Part shown: positions 42,016 through 50,154 of the stretch, piece after piece | Layout: the number at the start of each line of letters is the position of its first letter | Numbering within the stretch: position 1 is the stretch's first letter | Virus record (IMG/VR): IMGVR_UViG_3300031576_000064 | Span: 1-51,010 of that record | Length of the DNA stretch: 51,010 nucleotides | Reading direction: 5' to 3' (one strand) | DNA from: a virus | Notes under the pieces: generated by a model | What the model saw: only the letters and a program-made list of their open reading frames with translations | What the model was told of the DNA's origin: nothing | Databases searched by the model: none | Made by a program: the position numbers and the translations under genes

Positions 42016-42858
42016 ATGAATCGCATCGATATCAGGAACGGGGCAACGATCACAGTCGAGAAAATCACGCCAGCATTGGCCGACAAATACCTCGGCATGA
42101 TGCGCAGCAACCGAGGGCTGTCAAAGCACCTCGTCGCGTCATTCGCCAGCGATATGGCTGCACGCCGATGGTCTCTCGCCGGAGAACCCATTGGCTTCTC
42201 CCCAGATGGGGAACTCCTGAACGGACAGCATCGGCTCCGTGCGATCGTGCAATCGCAGGTGAGCGTGGAGATGTTCGTGATGCGGCATGCGCCGCAGGAT
42301 ACGCCGTTCGACAGAGGTCGATCGCGAACGCTTGGTGACGTCCTTCGCATCCGCGGAATGCAGAACGGCAACGCAGTGGCAGCGTGGATCACTGTACATT
42401 TCATACTGCGAACAGGAGACATTGGCCATCGCGTGACAGAGCATGAGTGTGATTGGTGGCTATCCACTAGAGGAGAAGCGCTTGAGTTCGGGCATCGCAT
42501 CATCTCGCCGCTGAAATATACAGGCCTTGGAATAGCACCGACAGTGGGGGCGATCCTGTTCGCGCACCCATCATCTCCAGAGCGTATAGATGAACTTGCC
42601 CAACAATTCGCAACTGGCGCTGGACTTGAGAAAAGGTCTCCTCTGTTGACGTGTCGCAACTACCTACTAGCCAGACGCGGGAACGGTGCACGAATCGTCA
42701 CAATTGCCAATGACAACAGGATGACGATCGCAAAAAAAGTGCTGCGTGCGTTTCAACTAGCAGTGGAGAATAAATCGCTGGCGAAGGTTCATCTTACGCA
42801 TGAGGGACTGGCGTTTTTCGAAAAGTGGCACGTGATGAATGAGATGAAAAAACAATGA
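42016..42858 (+). CDS. ParB-like / DGQHRL protein
   Basis: 280 aa with GAAAGTGAGGGCAGC before ATG 42016. SKHLVASFASDMAARRWSLA then GFSPDGELLNGQHRLRAIVQ holds the LNGQHRL signature of phage ParB/sulfiredoxin-like proteins. VMRHAPQDTPFDRGRSRTLG follows and the rest is helical. Role in phages unknown; some relatives bind nucleotides or DNA. Visibly poorer in GC than neighbours, so probably acquired separately. The nuclease overlaps it by ATGA. Confidence 0.6.
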   Translation: MNRIDIRNGATITVEKITPALADKYLGMMRSNRGLSKHLVASFASDMAARRWSLAGEPIGFSPDGELLNGQHRLRAIVQSQVSVEMFVMRHAPQDTPFDRGRSRTLGDVLRIRGMQNGNAVAAWITVHFILRTGDIGHRVTEHECDWWLSTRGEALEFGHRIISPLKYTGLGIAPTVGAILFAHPSSPERIDELAQQFATGAGLEKRSPLLTCRNYLLARRGNGARIVTIANDNRMTIAKKVLRAFQLAVENKSLAKVHLTHEGLAFFEKWHVMNEMKKQ

Positions 42859-43973
42859 ATCTCCCCACAGCATCCTCCCTCCCTCGCGTGGTCGCGTGCC
42901 CGGCGTCCCACGTGCTCCCGCACGCTCCGAGCGAGGATTCGCCTGCCGCGGCAGCGGGTCGCGAGCGGCACGCGCGCATCGCCGACGTGCTGGCGGGTCG
43001 CGCGGCTCGCGAGTCGATCCCGTGGGACGTGAGGGAGATTCTCGGGATCACCGATGGCGACGCCGTTGCGGTCGAGCGCGCGTACCGGCTGCGGCTCGAC
43101 GACGGCTCGGTCACGGTGCTGGGCGACGAGCTAGGTCGCGCGTACCCCAAGCGCGAGCCAGGCGCGATCGACGGGACGGCGGACGTCGTAGTCCGCCACG
43201 CGACCGGTCGCACGGCGCTCGTGGATTGGAAGGGCCGTTCGGGCGCGCAGCCCGTGCGGGAGAACTGGCAACTCCGCACGCTCGCTGCGATGGCTCGCGC
43301 GAACGTGGTGGCGATCGTGGCGCTCGACGGCGAGGAGTTCCAGATCGACGCCGCGGCGTTCACCGTCGCGGATCACGAGAAGACGCTGGACGTGCTGCGC
43401 CTGACCGCGCGGATAATCGGCGCGCACCGCGACCGCATCACACTCGGACCGCTCGGTGTAGAGCACGTCCACCCCGGCGATCACTGCCGGTACTGCCCGG
43501 CGCGCCCGCACTGCCCGGCGTACGGAGAGGAGGCGCGGTCACTCGCGACCATCGCCGACGCGCAGCCCGCGACGCTGGACAGACTGCGCGCGGAGATCGC
43601 CGCCGCACCTGGCGACTGGTACGTCCGTGCTGGCCGGATGCGCGAAATCACCGACGCCGTGTGGAGCATGCTCGACTCGCACGCGCGCACAGTGGAGCCG
43701 ATCACTCTGCCAGACGGCCGCACTGCTCGGCGCGTAGACGAGGAGCGCCGGTCGATCGACGGCTGCCGCGCGCTGCCGGTGCTGCATGACGCAGGACTCG
43801 ACGCAGCGATCACGCAGGAGACATCGTTCGCGGCGATCACGCGCGCGTGGAAAGCCGCGCATCCCACAGCGAACCGCGGCGAGCATGCGCACGCGCTCGC
43901 TGCGATCGAGGAATCGCTCGCCAGCGTCGGTGCGATCAAGACAGGCACGCGCCCGGCGTGGAGGGTGAAGTGA
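42855..43973 (+). CDS. RecB/Cas4-like PD-(D/E)XK exonuclease
   Basis: 372 aa. RLPRVV-type start with CPASHVLPHA, RERHARIADVLAGRA (His39), IDGTADVVVRHATGRT (Asp110), ALVDWKGRSG (Asp124, Lys126), NWQLRTLAAMARANV (Gln139). A C-terminal Cys cluster CRYCPARPHCPAY could hold an iron-sulfur cluster or zinc. Likely the nuclease partner of RecT. Overlaps the next short gene by GTGA. Confidence 0.8.
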   Translation: MNLPTASSLPRVVACPASHVLPHAPSEDSPAAAAGRERHARIADVLAGRAARESIPWDVREILGITDGDAVAVERAYRLRLDDGSVTVLGDELGRAYPKREPGAIDGTADVVVRHATGRTALVDWKGRSGAQPVRENWQLRTLAAMARANVVAIVALDGEEFQIDAAAFTVADHEKTLDVLRLTARIIGAHRDRITLGPLGVEHVHPGDHCRYCPARPHCPAYGEEARSLATIADAQPATLDRLRAEIAAAPGDWYVRAGRMREITDAVWSMLDSHARTVEPITLPDGRTARRVDEERRSIDGCRALPVLHDAGLDAAITQETSFAAITRAWKAAHPTANRGEHAHALAAIEESLASVGAIKTGTRPAWRVK

Positions 43974-44062
43974 CGCCGCTGAACGGATCGAAGCTCGTGC
44001 GTTCCGTCGAGATCGAGACTGGCGTTGCGTGGTCAACGCGCGGGAGGAACGGACGTGAGTGA
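43970..44062 (+). CDS. 30-aa peptide
   Basis: GTG 43970 overlaps the nuclease stop (GTGA) and its TGA lies past the next GTG, an 8-base overlap. TPLNGSKLVRSVEIETGVAW then STRGRNGRE. It carries the GGAGGAA ribosome site of the helicase inside it. Supported by the overlaps only. Confidence 0.4.
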   Translation: MTPLNGSKLVRSVEIETGVAWSTRGRNGRE

Positions 44063-45449
44063 CGCATACCGTGAGTTCGTTGCGCGCAAGTCACAACTCG
44101 ACTCCGACGGCGGTTTCGCGCCGGTGTTCATGCCGAGATTCCTGTTCGACTTTCAGGCCGCGCTCGTCGAGTGGGCAGTGCGCAAAGGGCGCGCGGCACT
44201 TTTCGCTGATTGTGGGTTAGGCAAAACACCGATGGCGCTGACGTGGGCGCAGAATGTCGTGCAGCACACGAACGGTCGTGTGCTGATCCTCACCCCGCTC
44301 GCGGTCGGCGCGCAGTTCGTGACCGAGGCGGAGAAGTTCGGCATCGAGGTTCACCGCACAACGGACGTTGGCGGGCCTGGGATCTACATTGCAAACTACC
44401 AGCGGCTGCATCGTTTCAACGCGAGCGACTTCGCGGGCGTGGTGTGTGACGAGTCGAGTATCCTCAAAAACTTTGACGGTTCTACGCGCGCAGCAATCAC
44501 CGAGTTCATGCGCGAAAGGCCCTATCGTCTGCTCACGACGGCGACGGCCACTCCGAATGACGTGACGGAACTCGGGACATCGAGCGAGGCGCTCGGGCAG
44601 CTTGGGCATATGGACATGCTCAATCGGTTTTTCAAGAACGATCAGAACACCTCCGACGTCGGACGGAAGTGGACAAACCACGGCGGCGGCGGCCCACAGT
44701 GGCGCTTCAAGGGCCACGCCGAGCAACCGTTCTGGCGCTGGGTTTGTTCGTGGGCTAGGTCGCTACGCAAGCCGAGCGACCTCGGATTCAGCGATGAGCG
44801 TTTCGTTCTGCCGCCGTTGAACGAACGCGAGCACATTGTCGGCGCGACGAAGCCGCGCGATGGCATGCTGTTCGCGCTACCGGCACAAGGACTCACGGAA
44901 CAACGTCAGGAGCGTAGACACACGGTTGCTGAGCGTTGCGCGAAGGCAGCGTCGCTCGTTGTCGGCACGCGGCAACCCGCGATCATGTGGGCGCATACGA
45001 ACGCCGAAGGCGATCTCATGGAGTCGCTCGTGCCTGACTCGGTGCAGGTCAGCGGCGCAGATAGTGACGACGAGAAGGAAGAGAAGTTCGCCACATTCAT
45101 CGCTGGAGAGAAGCGCGTGCTCGTCATCAAACCTGCTATCGGATGCTTCGGACTGAACCTACAGAACTGCGCACACATGACGGTATTCGCAGGATACAGC
45201 TTCGAGCAATACTACCAGGGCGTGCGGCGCTGCTGGCGCTTCGGGCAGACGCGCTCAGTGACGGTCGATCATGTTGTCTCAGACGGAGAGGGCGAGGTGT
45301 TGGCAGCGCGACGACGCAAGGCGCTCAACGCTGACAGACTCTTCGAGTCCATCGTCGAGCACATGAGAACAGAACTGCAACTCGGGCGTGGCACGTACGG
45401 CGACAAACCAGAGGAGCTACCGCAATGGCTGTGTTCGATCAGCGCGTGA
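44055..45449 (+). CDS. SNF2-like SF2 helicase
   Basis: 464 aa from GTG 44055, behind GGGAGGAAC. FDFQAALVEWAVRKGRAALF then ADCGLGKTPMAL (Walker A 52-58), VLILTPLAVGAQFVTEAEKF, motif II VVCDESSILKNF (Asp132-Glu-Ser-Ser), LTTATATPND, C-terminal motifs VSGADSDDEKEEKFATFIAG, KPAIGCFGLNLQNC, YQGVRRCWRFGQTRSV. An ATP-dependent DNA translocase of the phage SNF2 type. Its end overlaps the methyltransferase by 25 bases. Confidence 0.85.
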   Translation: MSDAYREFVARKSQLDSDGGFAPVFMPRFLFDFQAALVEWAVRKGRAALFADCGLGKTPMALTWAQNVVQHTNGRVLILTPLAVGAQFVTEAEKFGIEVHRTTDVGGPGIYIANYQRLHRFNASDFAGVVCDESSILKNFDGSTRAAITEFMRERPYRLLTTATATPNDVTELGTSSEALGQLGHMDMLNRFFKNDQNTSDVGRKWTNHGGGGPQWRFKGHAEQPFWRWVCSWARSLRKPSDLGFSDERFVLPPLNEREHIVGATKPRDGMLFALPAQGLTEQRQERRHTVAERCAKAASLVVGTRQPAIMWAHTNAEGDLMESLVPDSVQVSGADSDDEKEEKFATFIAGEKRVLVIKPAIGCFGLNLQNCAHMTVFAGYSFEQYYQGVRRCWRFGQTRSVTVDHVVSDGEGEVLAARRRKALNADRLFESIVEHMRTELQLGRGTYGDKPEELPQWLCSISA

Positions 45450-46438
45450 CGGATCGATGGGCAGTGTACAATGGAGACTCGTGCGAAGTGCTGCCGATCT
45501 TACCGGCCGGCAGCGTGCACCTGTCCGTGTATTCTCCGCCGTTCGCCGGACTGTACCACTACAGTTCGAGTCCGCGCGACCTGTCGAATGCGCGCAACCG
45601 CGACGAATTCTTCCGGCACTATGAGTTCATCGTCGCGGAACTTCATCGACTGACAGTGCCGGGGCGCGTCTCGTGCGTGCACTGCGCTGACATCCCGAGC
45701 GGTAACACCGGATGCGACACGCTCTATGATTTGCCTGGCGACATCATCCGCCTGCACGAACGTCTCGGCTTCAACTTCGTTGCGCGGTACGCAATATGGA
45801 AAGAGCCGTTGACCGTGCGCAATCGCACGCTTACGAAATCGCTTGCGCACAAGTCGATCGTCGATGATTCGTCTCGGTGCTCGAACGCGAGTGCGGATTA
45901 TCTGCTCGTGTTCCGGCGATCCGGCACGAACACAATTCCGATCGTGCATCCCACTGGATTGCAGGAGTACATCGGCGACCGCAAGATGCCGGCCGCACTG
46001 TTGAGTTTCCGAAACTGCAAAGGCAAGCAGACGGAGAACCGTTACTCGCATTGGATATGGCGACAGTACGCGAGTGCATTCTGGGATGACGTGCGGCTCG
46101 ACCGCGTGCTGCCGTACCGAGAGGCAAAGGACCAGGAAGACGAGAAGCACGTTCACCCATTGCAACTCGATGTGATCGAACGCGCGCTCGTGCTGTGGAG
46201 CAATCCGGGCGAAACGGTGTTGACTCCGTTCATGGGCGTCGGGAGCGAGGTCTACGGCGCGGTGCGGAACGGTCGCCGCGCAATCGGGATTGAGCTCAAG
46301 CCGAGCTACTACCGGCAAGCGATCCGCAATCTCGACTACGCTGCGGACGAGGCGCTCGCGAGTGAGAAACAAACTGCGTTCGCGTTCGAGTCGGACTCGA
46401 TGGACGACGAAGCTCCAGTCGCCACGGAGACGGCATGA
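45425..46438 (+). CDS. N4-cytosine/N6-adenine DNA methyltransferase (beta class)
   Basis: 337 aa. Catalytic motif SPPF at residues 37-40 comes before the SAM-binding motif (VLTPFMGVGSEVYGAVRNG, RRAIGIELKPSYYRQAIRNL), the order of beta-class enzymes. SPPF/Y is usual for N4-cytosine enzymes but also occurs in N6-adenine ones, so the base is left open. Expected to modify phage DNA. Ends on the ATG of the Cas6-like gene (ATGA), so it is co-translated with the CRISPR-type operon. Confidence 0.82.
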   Translation: MAVFDQRVTDRWAVYNGDSCEVLPILPAGSVHLSVYSPPFAGLYHYSSSPRDLSNARNRDEFFRHYEFIVAELHRLTVPGRVSCVHCADIPSGNTGCDTLYDLPGDIIRLHERLGFNFVARYAIWKEPLTVRNRTLTKSLAHKSIVDDSSRCSNASADYLLVFRRSGTNTIPIVHPTGLQEYIGDRKMPAALLSFRNCKGKQTENRYSHWIWRQYASAFWDDVRLDRVLPYREAKDQEDEKHVHPLQLDVIERALVLWSNPGETVLTPFMGVGSEVYGAVRNGRRAIGIELKPSYYRQAIRNLDYAADEALASEKQTAFAFESDSMDDEAPVATETA

Positions 46439-47331
46439 CCACCTGCCCTCACTGCGCCACGGAGTTCGTCCCGCGCGACGGCAAGCAGGTCACGTGTGGT
46501 GCGGACCGCTGCCGGTGGCGCAGAGCATGGGAGCTGATCAAGCGCCGGCCCGATGTCGTCGCTCGCAATCGAGCGCGCTGCCAGCGATGGGCCGCGACGC
46601 ATCGGAACGTGCACACTCCGCAGCCGTGGCTCGTGGGTCCGCCGCCGTTCGCGCCGTACCTGCCAGGCGGGGCGTGCGAGATTACGATTTCCCCGGTGCC
46701 GCGCTGGCCCATCGAGCTACGCAACGCTCGTGCGCTGCACGGCGTACTGACTGCGCTGACGAAGCGCCGGCACGGCCAGCACCCGGCGTGGTCGCTGATC
46801 CCGTGGCAGTCCGGGTGGGCGGTCTACTGGTACGGCGACGACGATGCGCGGCGGTTCGCCGGCACGAGACACGCGATCAATCTGTTCCATGCGGATCGTG
46901 AGATTAGGTTCTCGCACCTCGCGCGGTTCCGCGCGCCCGTCGTGACGCGCCGCGGACGCACGCGACTCCGCGTCGATACGATCACGCCAGCAACGCTGTC
47001 GCGGCATGGGCACAAGACGGCGCTGTTGCCGCTCACGAGCGAGGCGATTGAGAAGAGCTTGCGCGCGCTTGGCGAACGGTTCGGGATCGATTCGCCGGTC
47101 AAGGCCGATCCCGTGCGGCACGAACTCCGTCGCGCACTCGTGAGCGTCGGCGGGCACTGGCAGCGCGGCACGGCTAAGCCAGGACTCGTGGTCGCGTGGG
47201 AGGGATGGTTCGAGGCGGACTGCAACGCCCCGGCCGCGTGGCTGATGCGCGTGGCGGAGCGCGTGGGATTCGGGGGAACGACAGCGATCGGGTTTGGTCG
47301 CGTGCGCGTGAGCGAGGTAGATCGTGCGTAG
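46435..47331 (+). CDS. Cas6-like RAMP protein with N-terminal zinc ribbon
   Basis: 298 aa. Residues 4-26 form a zinc ribbon (CPHC and C21/C26). The body has a ferredoxin-like pattern: CEITISPVPRWPIELRNARA, LHGVLTAL (His102), GWAVYWYGDDD, then IRFSHLARFRAP, LRVDTITPATLSRHGHKTAL and a C-terminal glycine loop VGFGGTTAIGFGRV (278-290). That loop and the 'LHG' position resemble Cas6-type crRNA endonucleases. It directly precedes csf1. Type IV-B loci normally lack Cas6, so this is either a lineage-specific addition or another RAMP subunit. Catalysis is unproven. Confidence 0.55.
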   Translation: MTTCPHCATEFVPRDGKQVTCGADRCRWRRAWELIKRRPDVVARNRARCQRWAATHRNVHTPQPWLVGPPPFAPYLPGGACEITISPVPRWPIELRNARALHGVLTALTKRRHGQHPAWSLIPWQSGWAVYWYGDDDARRFAGTRHAINLFHADREIRFSHLARFRAPVVTRRGRTRLRVDTITPATLSRHGHKTALLPLTSEAIEKSLRALGERFGIDSPVKADPVRHELRRALVSVGGHWQRGTAKPGLVVAWEGWFEADCNAPAAWLMRVAERVGFGGTTAIGFGRVRVSEVDRA

Positions 47332-48286
47332 CGCATCGCAACTCCTGCACGCTGCGCTTGGCGCGCCGCGCTTCGCCGGATGCGACGACCATACCGACGC
47401 ATGCTGGGTATGTGGTGGACTCGCCGACCGCACGATGCCGCGCGCCGACTGGATGGGCGCACAGTTCGTCGGGCAGAACCGCGCGCGCGCATGGTCATCG
47501 CCGCGCGTGTGCGAGCCGTGCGCGTGCGTGACGGCGTGGACGACGCCGGCAACCATGCCCGTGCCGGGACGCGCGTCGAAGCCCGGCGCGAAACGCGACC
47601 TCATGTGGCGGTTGTTCAGCGTGCTTTACGACGATGGTCACGTGACCGTCGCGAACAAGGGCGACAAACCGGCTATCCGCGCGTGGCTCCGCGCGCCGAA
47701 GCGGGGGCCGTGGTTCGCCGCCATCGCGGACAGCGGGCAGAAGCACGTGGTGCCATGGGCTCCGGTCAACGGCGCGCGTGGCACATCGCGCGTGCTGTTC
47801 GAGGAGATGGAAGTCACGCTCGGCGACTGGCGACTCGGCGACGACATGACCGCGCTACTCACCGCCGGCCCGAGTAAGGACGAGATCGCAGCGGGCGAGT
47901 ACCGCCCGCAGAACTGGCAACGATGCCAGAGCGCCATCGAATCGTTCGAGACATCGTGGTCGAGCACGCGCGCATCGCCATGGTGGCTGCTCGCGCTGTG
48001 GCTCTCGCAACGAGACGAGGCGGCGGTGTCCGCCAGAATGGAGATAGAGAATGCTGAACGAAGAGCAAAGGCGAAGACTCGAAGCACTCGCAGTGCCGGT
48101 GATTCTGGCGCTGCGGGCCGAGTACCTCGGAAGCGGAAGTCCGAACGTGCTGAAGCACTGGGACATCCTGCACGACAGGATGCGCCTGTCCGCGAGACAA
48201 ACGGCGAACGCGGAGGAGTGGATCACGCTGTTGCGACGCCGGTTGTGCCTGAGCGCGCCGACGGTCCGCAGCTCGACCTGTTCTGA
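47324..48286 (+). CDS. csf1: Csf1-like (Cas8-type) type IV CRISPR protein
   Basis: 320 aa from GTG 47324, overlapping the Cas6-like stop by 8 bases. Zinc-finger pairs Cys27/Cys30 (ACWVCGG) and Cys63/Cys66 (VCEPCA), then WAPVNGARGTSRVLFEEMEV, the Csf1 pattern of N-terminal Cys4 followed by a mixed body. Identification rests also on its order before csf2 and csf3. The last 78 residues are encoded by DNA also used by cas11 in another frame, look low-complexity, and end QLDLF, the consensus of a sliding-clamp-binding peptide. Confidence 0.7.
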   Translation: MRSASQLLHAALGAPRFAGCDDHTDACWVCGGLADRTMPRADWMGAQFVGQNRARAWSSPRVCEPCACVTAWTTPATMPVPGRASKPGAKRDLMWRLFSVLYDDGHVTVANKGDKPAIRAWLRAPKRGPWFAAIADSGQKHVVPWAPVNGARGTSRVLFEEMEVTLGDWRLGDDMTALLTAGPSKDEIAAGEYRPQNWQRCQSAIESFETSWSSTRASPWWLLALWLSQRDEAAVSARMEIENAERRAKAKTRSTRSAGDSGAAGRVPRKRKSERAEALGHPARQDAPVRETNGERGGVDHAVATPVVPERADGPQLDLF

Positions 48287-48440
48287 CGCGCTCGTGAGTG
48301 AGGCGCGAGATATCGATGCGGGCGCGACGTTTTGCGCGCTCGTTGAATCACGGTGCGCGTTGCTGATTGCGCGCGCCAGAGTGCAGGCGGATACACAACG
48401 AGCGGCCGACGCCGCCGCAGCAACGAGGGAAACAGAATGA
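48051..48440 (+). CDS. cas11: Cas11-like small subunit candidate
   Basis: 129 aa, helical: NEEQRRRLEALAVPVILALR, HWDILHDRMRLSARQTANAE, EWITLLRRRLCLSAP, SRCALLIARARVQADTQRAA. Starts inside csf1 (236-base out-of-frame overlap) behind GGAGATAGAGA, and overlaps the csf2 start by ATGA. Position between Cas8-like and Cas7-like genes and the all-helix content match the small subunit of type IV-B complexes. No sequence signature exists, so the call depends on context. Confidence 0.55.
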   Translation: MLNEEQRRRLEALAVPVILALRAEYLGSGSPNVLKHWDILHDRMRLSARQTANAEEWITLLRRRLCLSAPTVRSSTCSDALVSEARDIDAGATFCALVESRCALLIARARVQADTQRAADAAAATRETE

Positions 48441-49501
48441 CAACGACGACCACGGATACGCACACAGATACGCAGACCGATGGACCGCGCCAGGCGCGCG
48501 GCGCTACGCACGCACGCTACGAGATGATCTTGGAAGCTGTCGAGCCGATCGCTCACGCGGAAGGCACGATCGGCAATGCGTCGATCTGCATGCAGCGGAA
48601 GATTCGCCAGCCTGACGGTACGATCATCCGCGTTCCGATTGTGACGGCCGATGCGATGCGCCATCAGATCCGCGAAGCCGGAGCGTACGCATTGCTAGAC
48701 GCCGCGGGGCTACTAGATGGCGCAGGACCGCAGCTCACGGAGGCAGCGCTGCGCCTGTTGTTCAACGGCGGCATGCTCACGGGGCGCGGTGATGCGAGCG
48801 CCGTAAAGCTCACGGAGTTCCGTCGGATGATCGAGACGCTGCCGACGCTCGCGTTGCTCGGCGGCTGTGCGAACAATCACCTCGTGCAGGGGCAGCTCAT
48901 CATCGGCGATGCGATGCTTCTCTGTATCGAGACGCAGCACTTCGCGTCGCCGTGGGCAATCGAGTGGCTCACCGCGTGCGACACGCGACTCGTGTCGCAT
49001 CGCGAGCACATCGACGAGGAGCAGCGTGTGCGTTTCGATCCGACGCGGAACAAGCACACTGCGCGATTGCTCGATGCCGGCGCGCGAGATCACGTGGCGC
49101 GCGAACTGGACGCGAGTGAAGCGGCGCACGACGACGACAACGCCGTGGCGCGCGAACGCACGAAGTCGACGATGATGCCACGGACAGCGGAGGTGCTGGC
49201 TCCTGGATCGCTGTTTTTCTGGAGCGTCGAGGTCATCGCGTACACGGAGCTTGAGCTTGACACTTTTCACACGGCGCTTACGTCGTTCATGGCGAGGATG
49301 CGCGTGGGCGGCAAGCAAGGGACCGGACACGGTTTGCTGCGCGCGGTCGTGGGGAATCGTGTCGCGTTGGCAAGACCGAGCGAACGCGCCGAGACGATGG
49401 ACATGACCGCGCTCGCCCCGCGCATCGGGGAGTTGTTCCGCGCGCATGCGAAGGAGCACTCGGCTGCGATCCGCGCCGCGCTCTCTACGGTGGATGCGTG
49501 A
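48437..49501 (+). CDS. csf2: Csf2-like (Cas7-type) backbone protein
   Basis: 354 aa. After a Thr-rich start: YEMILEAVEPIAHAEGTIGN, RVPIVTADAMRHQIREAGAY, EAALRLLFNGGMLTGRGDAS, then LPTLALLGGCANNHLVQGQL and IIGDAMLLC. Later RMRVGGKQGTGHGLLRA (loop 291-299). These are the hallmarks of type IV Csf2/Cas7: the 'SGNALR'-like helix, 'LF-GG' and 'LPxLxLLGG' segments, and a Gly-rich loop. Six or so copies would line the guide RNA. Confidence 0.82.
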   Translation: MTTTTTDTHTDTQTDGPRQARGATHARYEMILEAVEPIAHAEGTIGNASICMQRKIRQPDGTIIRVPIVTADAMRHQIREAGAYALLDAAGLLDGAGPQLTEAALRLLFNGGMLTGRGDASAVKLTEFRRMIETLPTLALLGGCANNHLVQGQLIIGDAMLLCIETQHFASPWAIEWLTACDTRLVSHREHIDEEQRVRFDPTRNKHTARLLDAGARDHVARELDASEAAHDDDNAVARERTKSTMMPRTAEVLAPGSLFFWSVEVIAYTELELDTFHTALTSFMARMRVGGKQGTGHGLLRAVVGNRVALARPSERAETMDMTALAPRIGELFRAHAKEHSAAIRAALSTVDA

Positions 49502-50154
49502 GTCCGCTGCACGTGCGTGCGCTCGTGCCGCAACAGATCGTGCTGCGCGGCAACGGCACGCTCGCGCTCGACGCCCTGCTCATGGCAGCGGTGTGCAAGC
49601 GCGATCGGATTCCTCCGATCACGGTGGCGCGCGCGGAGGGTTATGCGCCCGCTCCCGAAATTCCGATTGCGCGCAGCGAGCACGACCCGCGCATTCACCT
49701 CGCGACGCACGCACGACCGAAGCTCGTCGAGCACGAGTTGCGATTCAAGAACCGGCGCTTCCCAGTGCGCGAGGCGCTGCGGCTGTCCGCGATGTCTCGT
49801 GTCGATCAGAGCGCAGGCCCGCAGAAGTCGTATCGGATTCCGTACTCGGCCGGCTTTGTGGACTGCGGAGCGATCGATTGGTGGTGCGTGGGCGATGCGG
49901 ACGGCGTGCGCGACCTGCTATCGTGGATCACGGGACTCGGCTCGCACGTCGCCGTCGGGTACGGCCGCGTTGACGAGTGGACCATCGAGTCGTGCGAGTC
50001 GTGGGATGGATTTCCGCTCGTGCGCGACGGAGTACCGCAGCGCGCGTTGCCGCTCGATTGGCCCGGCGTAACGGAATCTGTGGTGGGATTCGCTGTGCTC
50101 GAACCGCCGTATTGGGAGCGTGCGCGCGAAGAACCGGCGATGGTGGCGGTATGA
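49498..50154 (+). CDS. csf3: Csf3-like (Cas5-type) protein
   Basis: 218 aa from GTG 49498 (GTGA overlap). LHVRALVPQQIVLRGNGTLA, LDALLMAAV, IPPITVARAEGYAPAPEIPI, RFPVREALRLSAMSRV, GLGSHVAVGYGRVDEW (146-161) and late AVLEPPYW. The opening 'ALDALL' and the 'GYGRV' strand are typical of Csf3, the Cas5-like subunit that caps the 5' handle of the guide. Overlaps cysH by ATGA. Confidence 0.78.
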   Translation: MSPLHVRALVPQQIVLRGNGTLALDALLMAAVCKRDRIPPITVARAEGYAPAPEIPIARSEHDPRIHLATHARPKLVEHELRFKNRRFPVREALRLSAMSRVDQSAGPQKSYRIPYSAGFVDCGAIDWWCVGDADGVRDLLSWITGLGSHVAVGYGRVDEWTIESCESWDGFPLVRDGVPQRALPLDWPGVTESVVGFAVLEPPYWERAREEPAMVAV

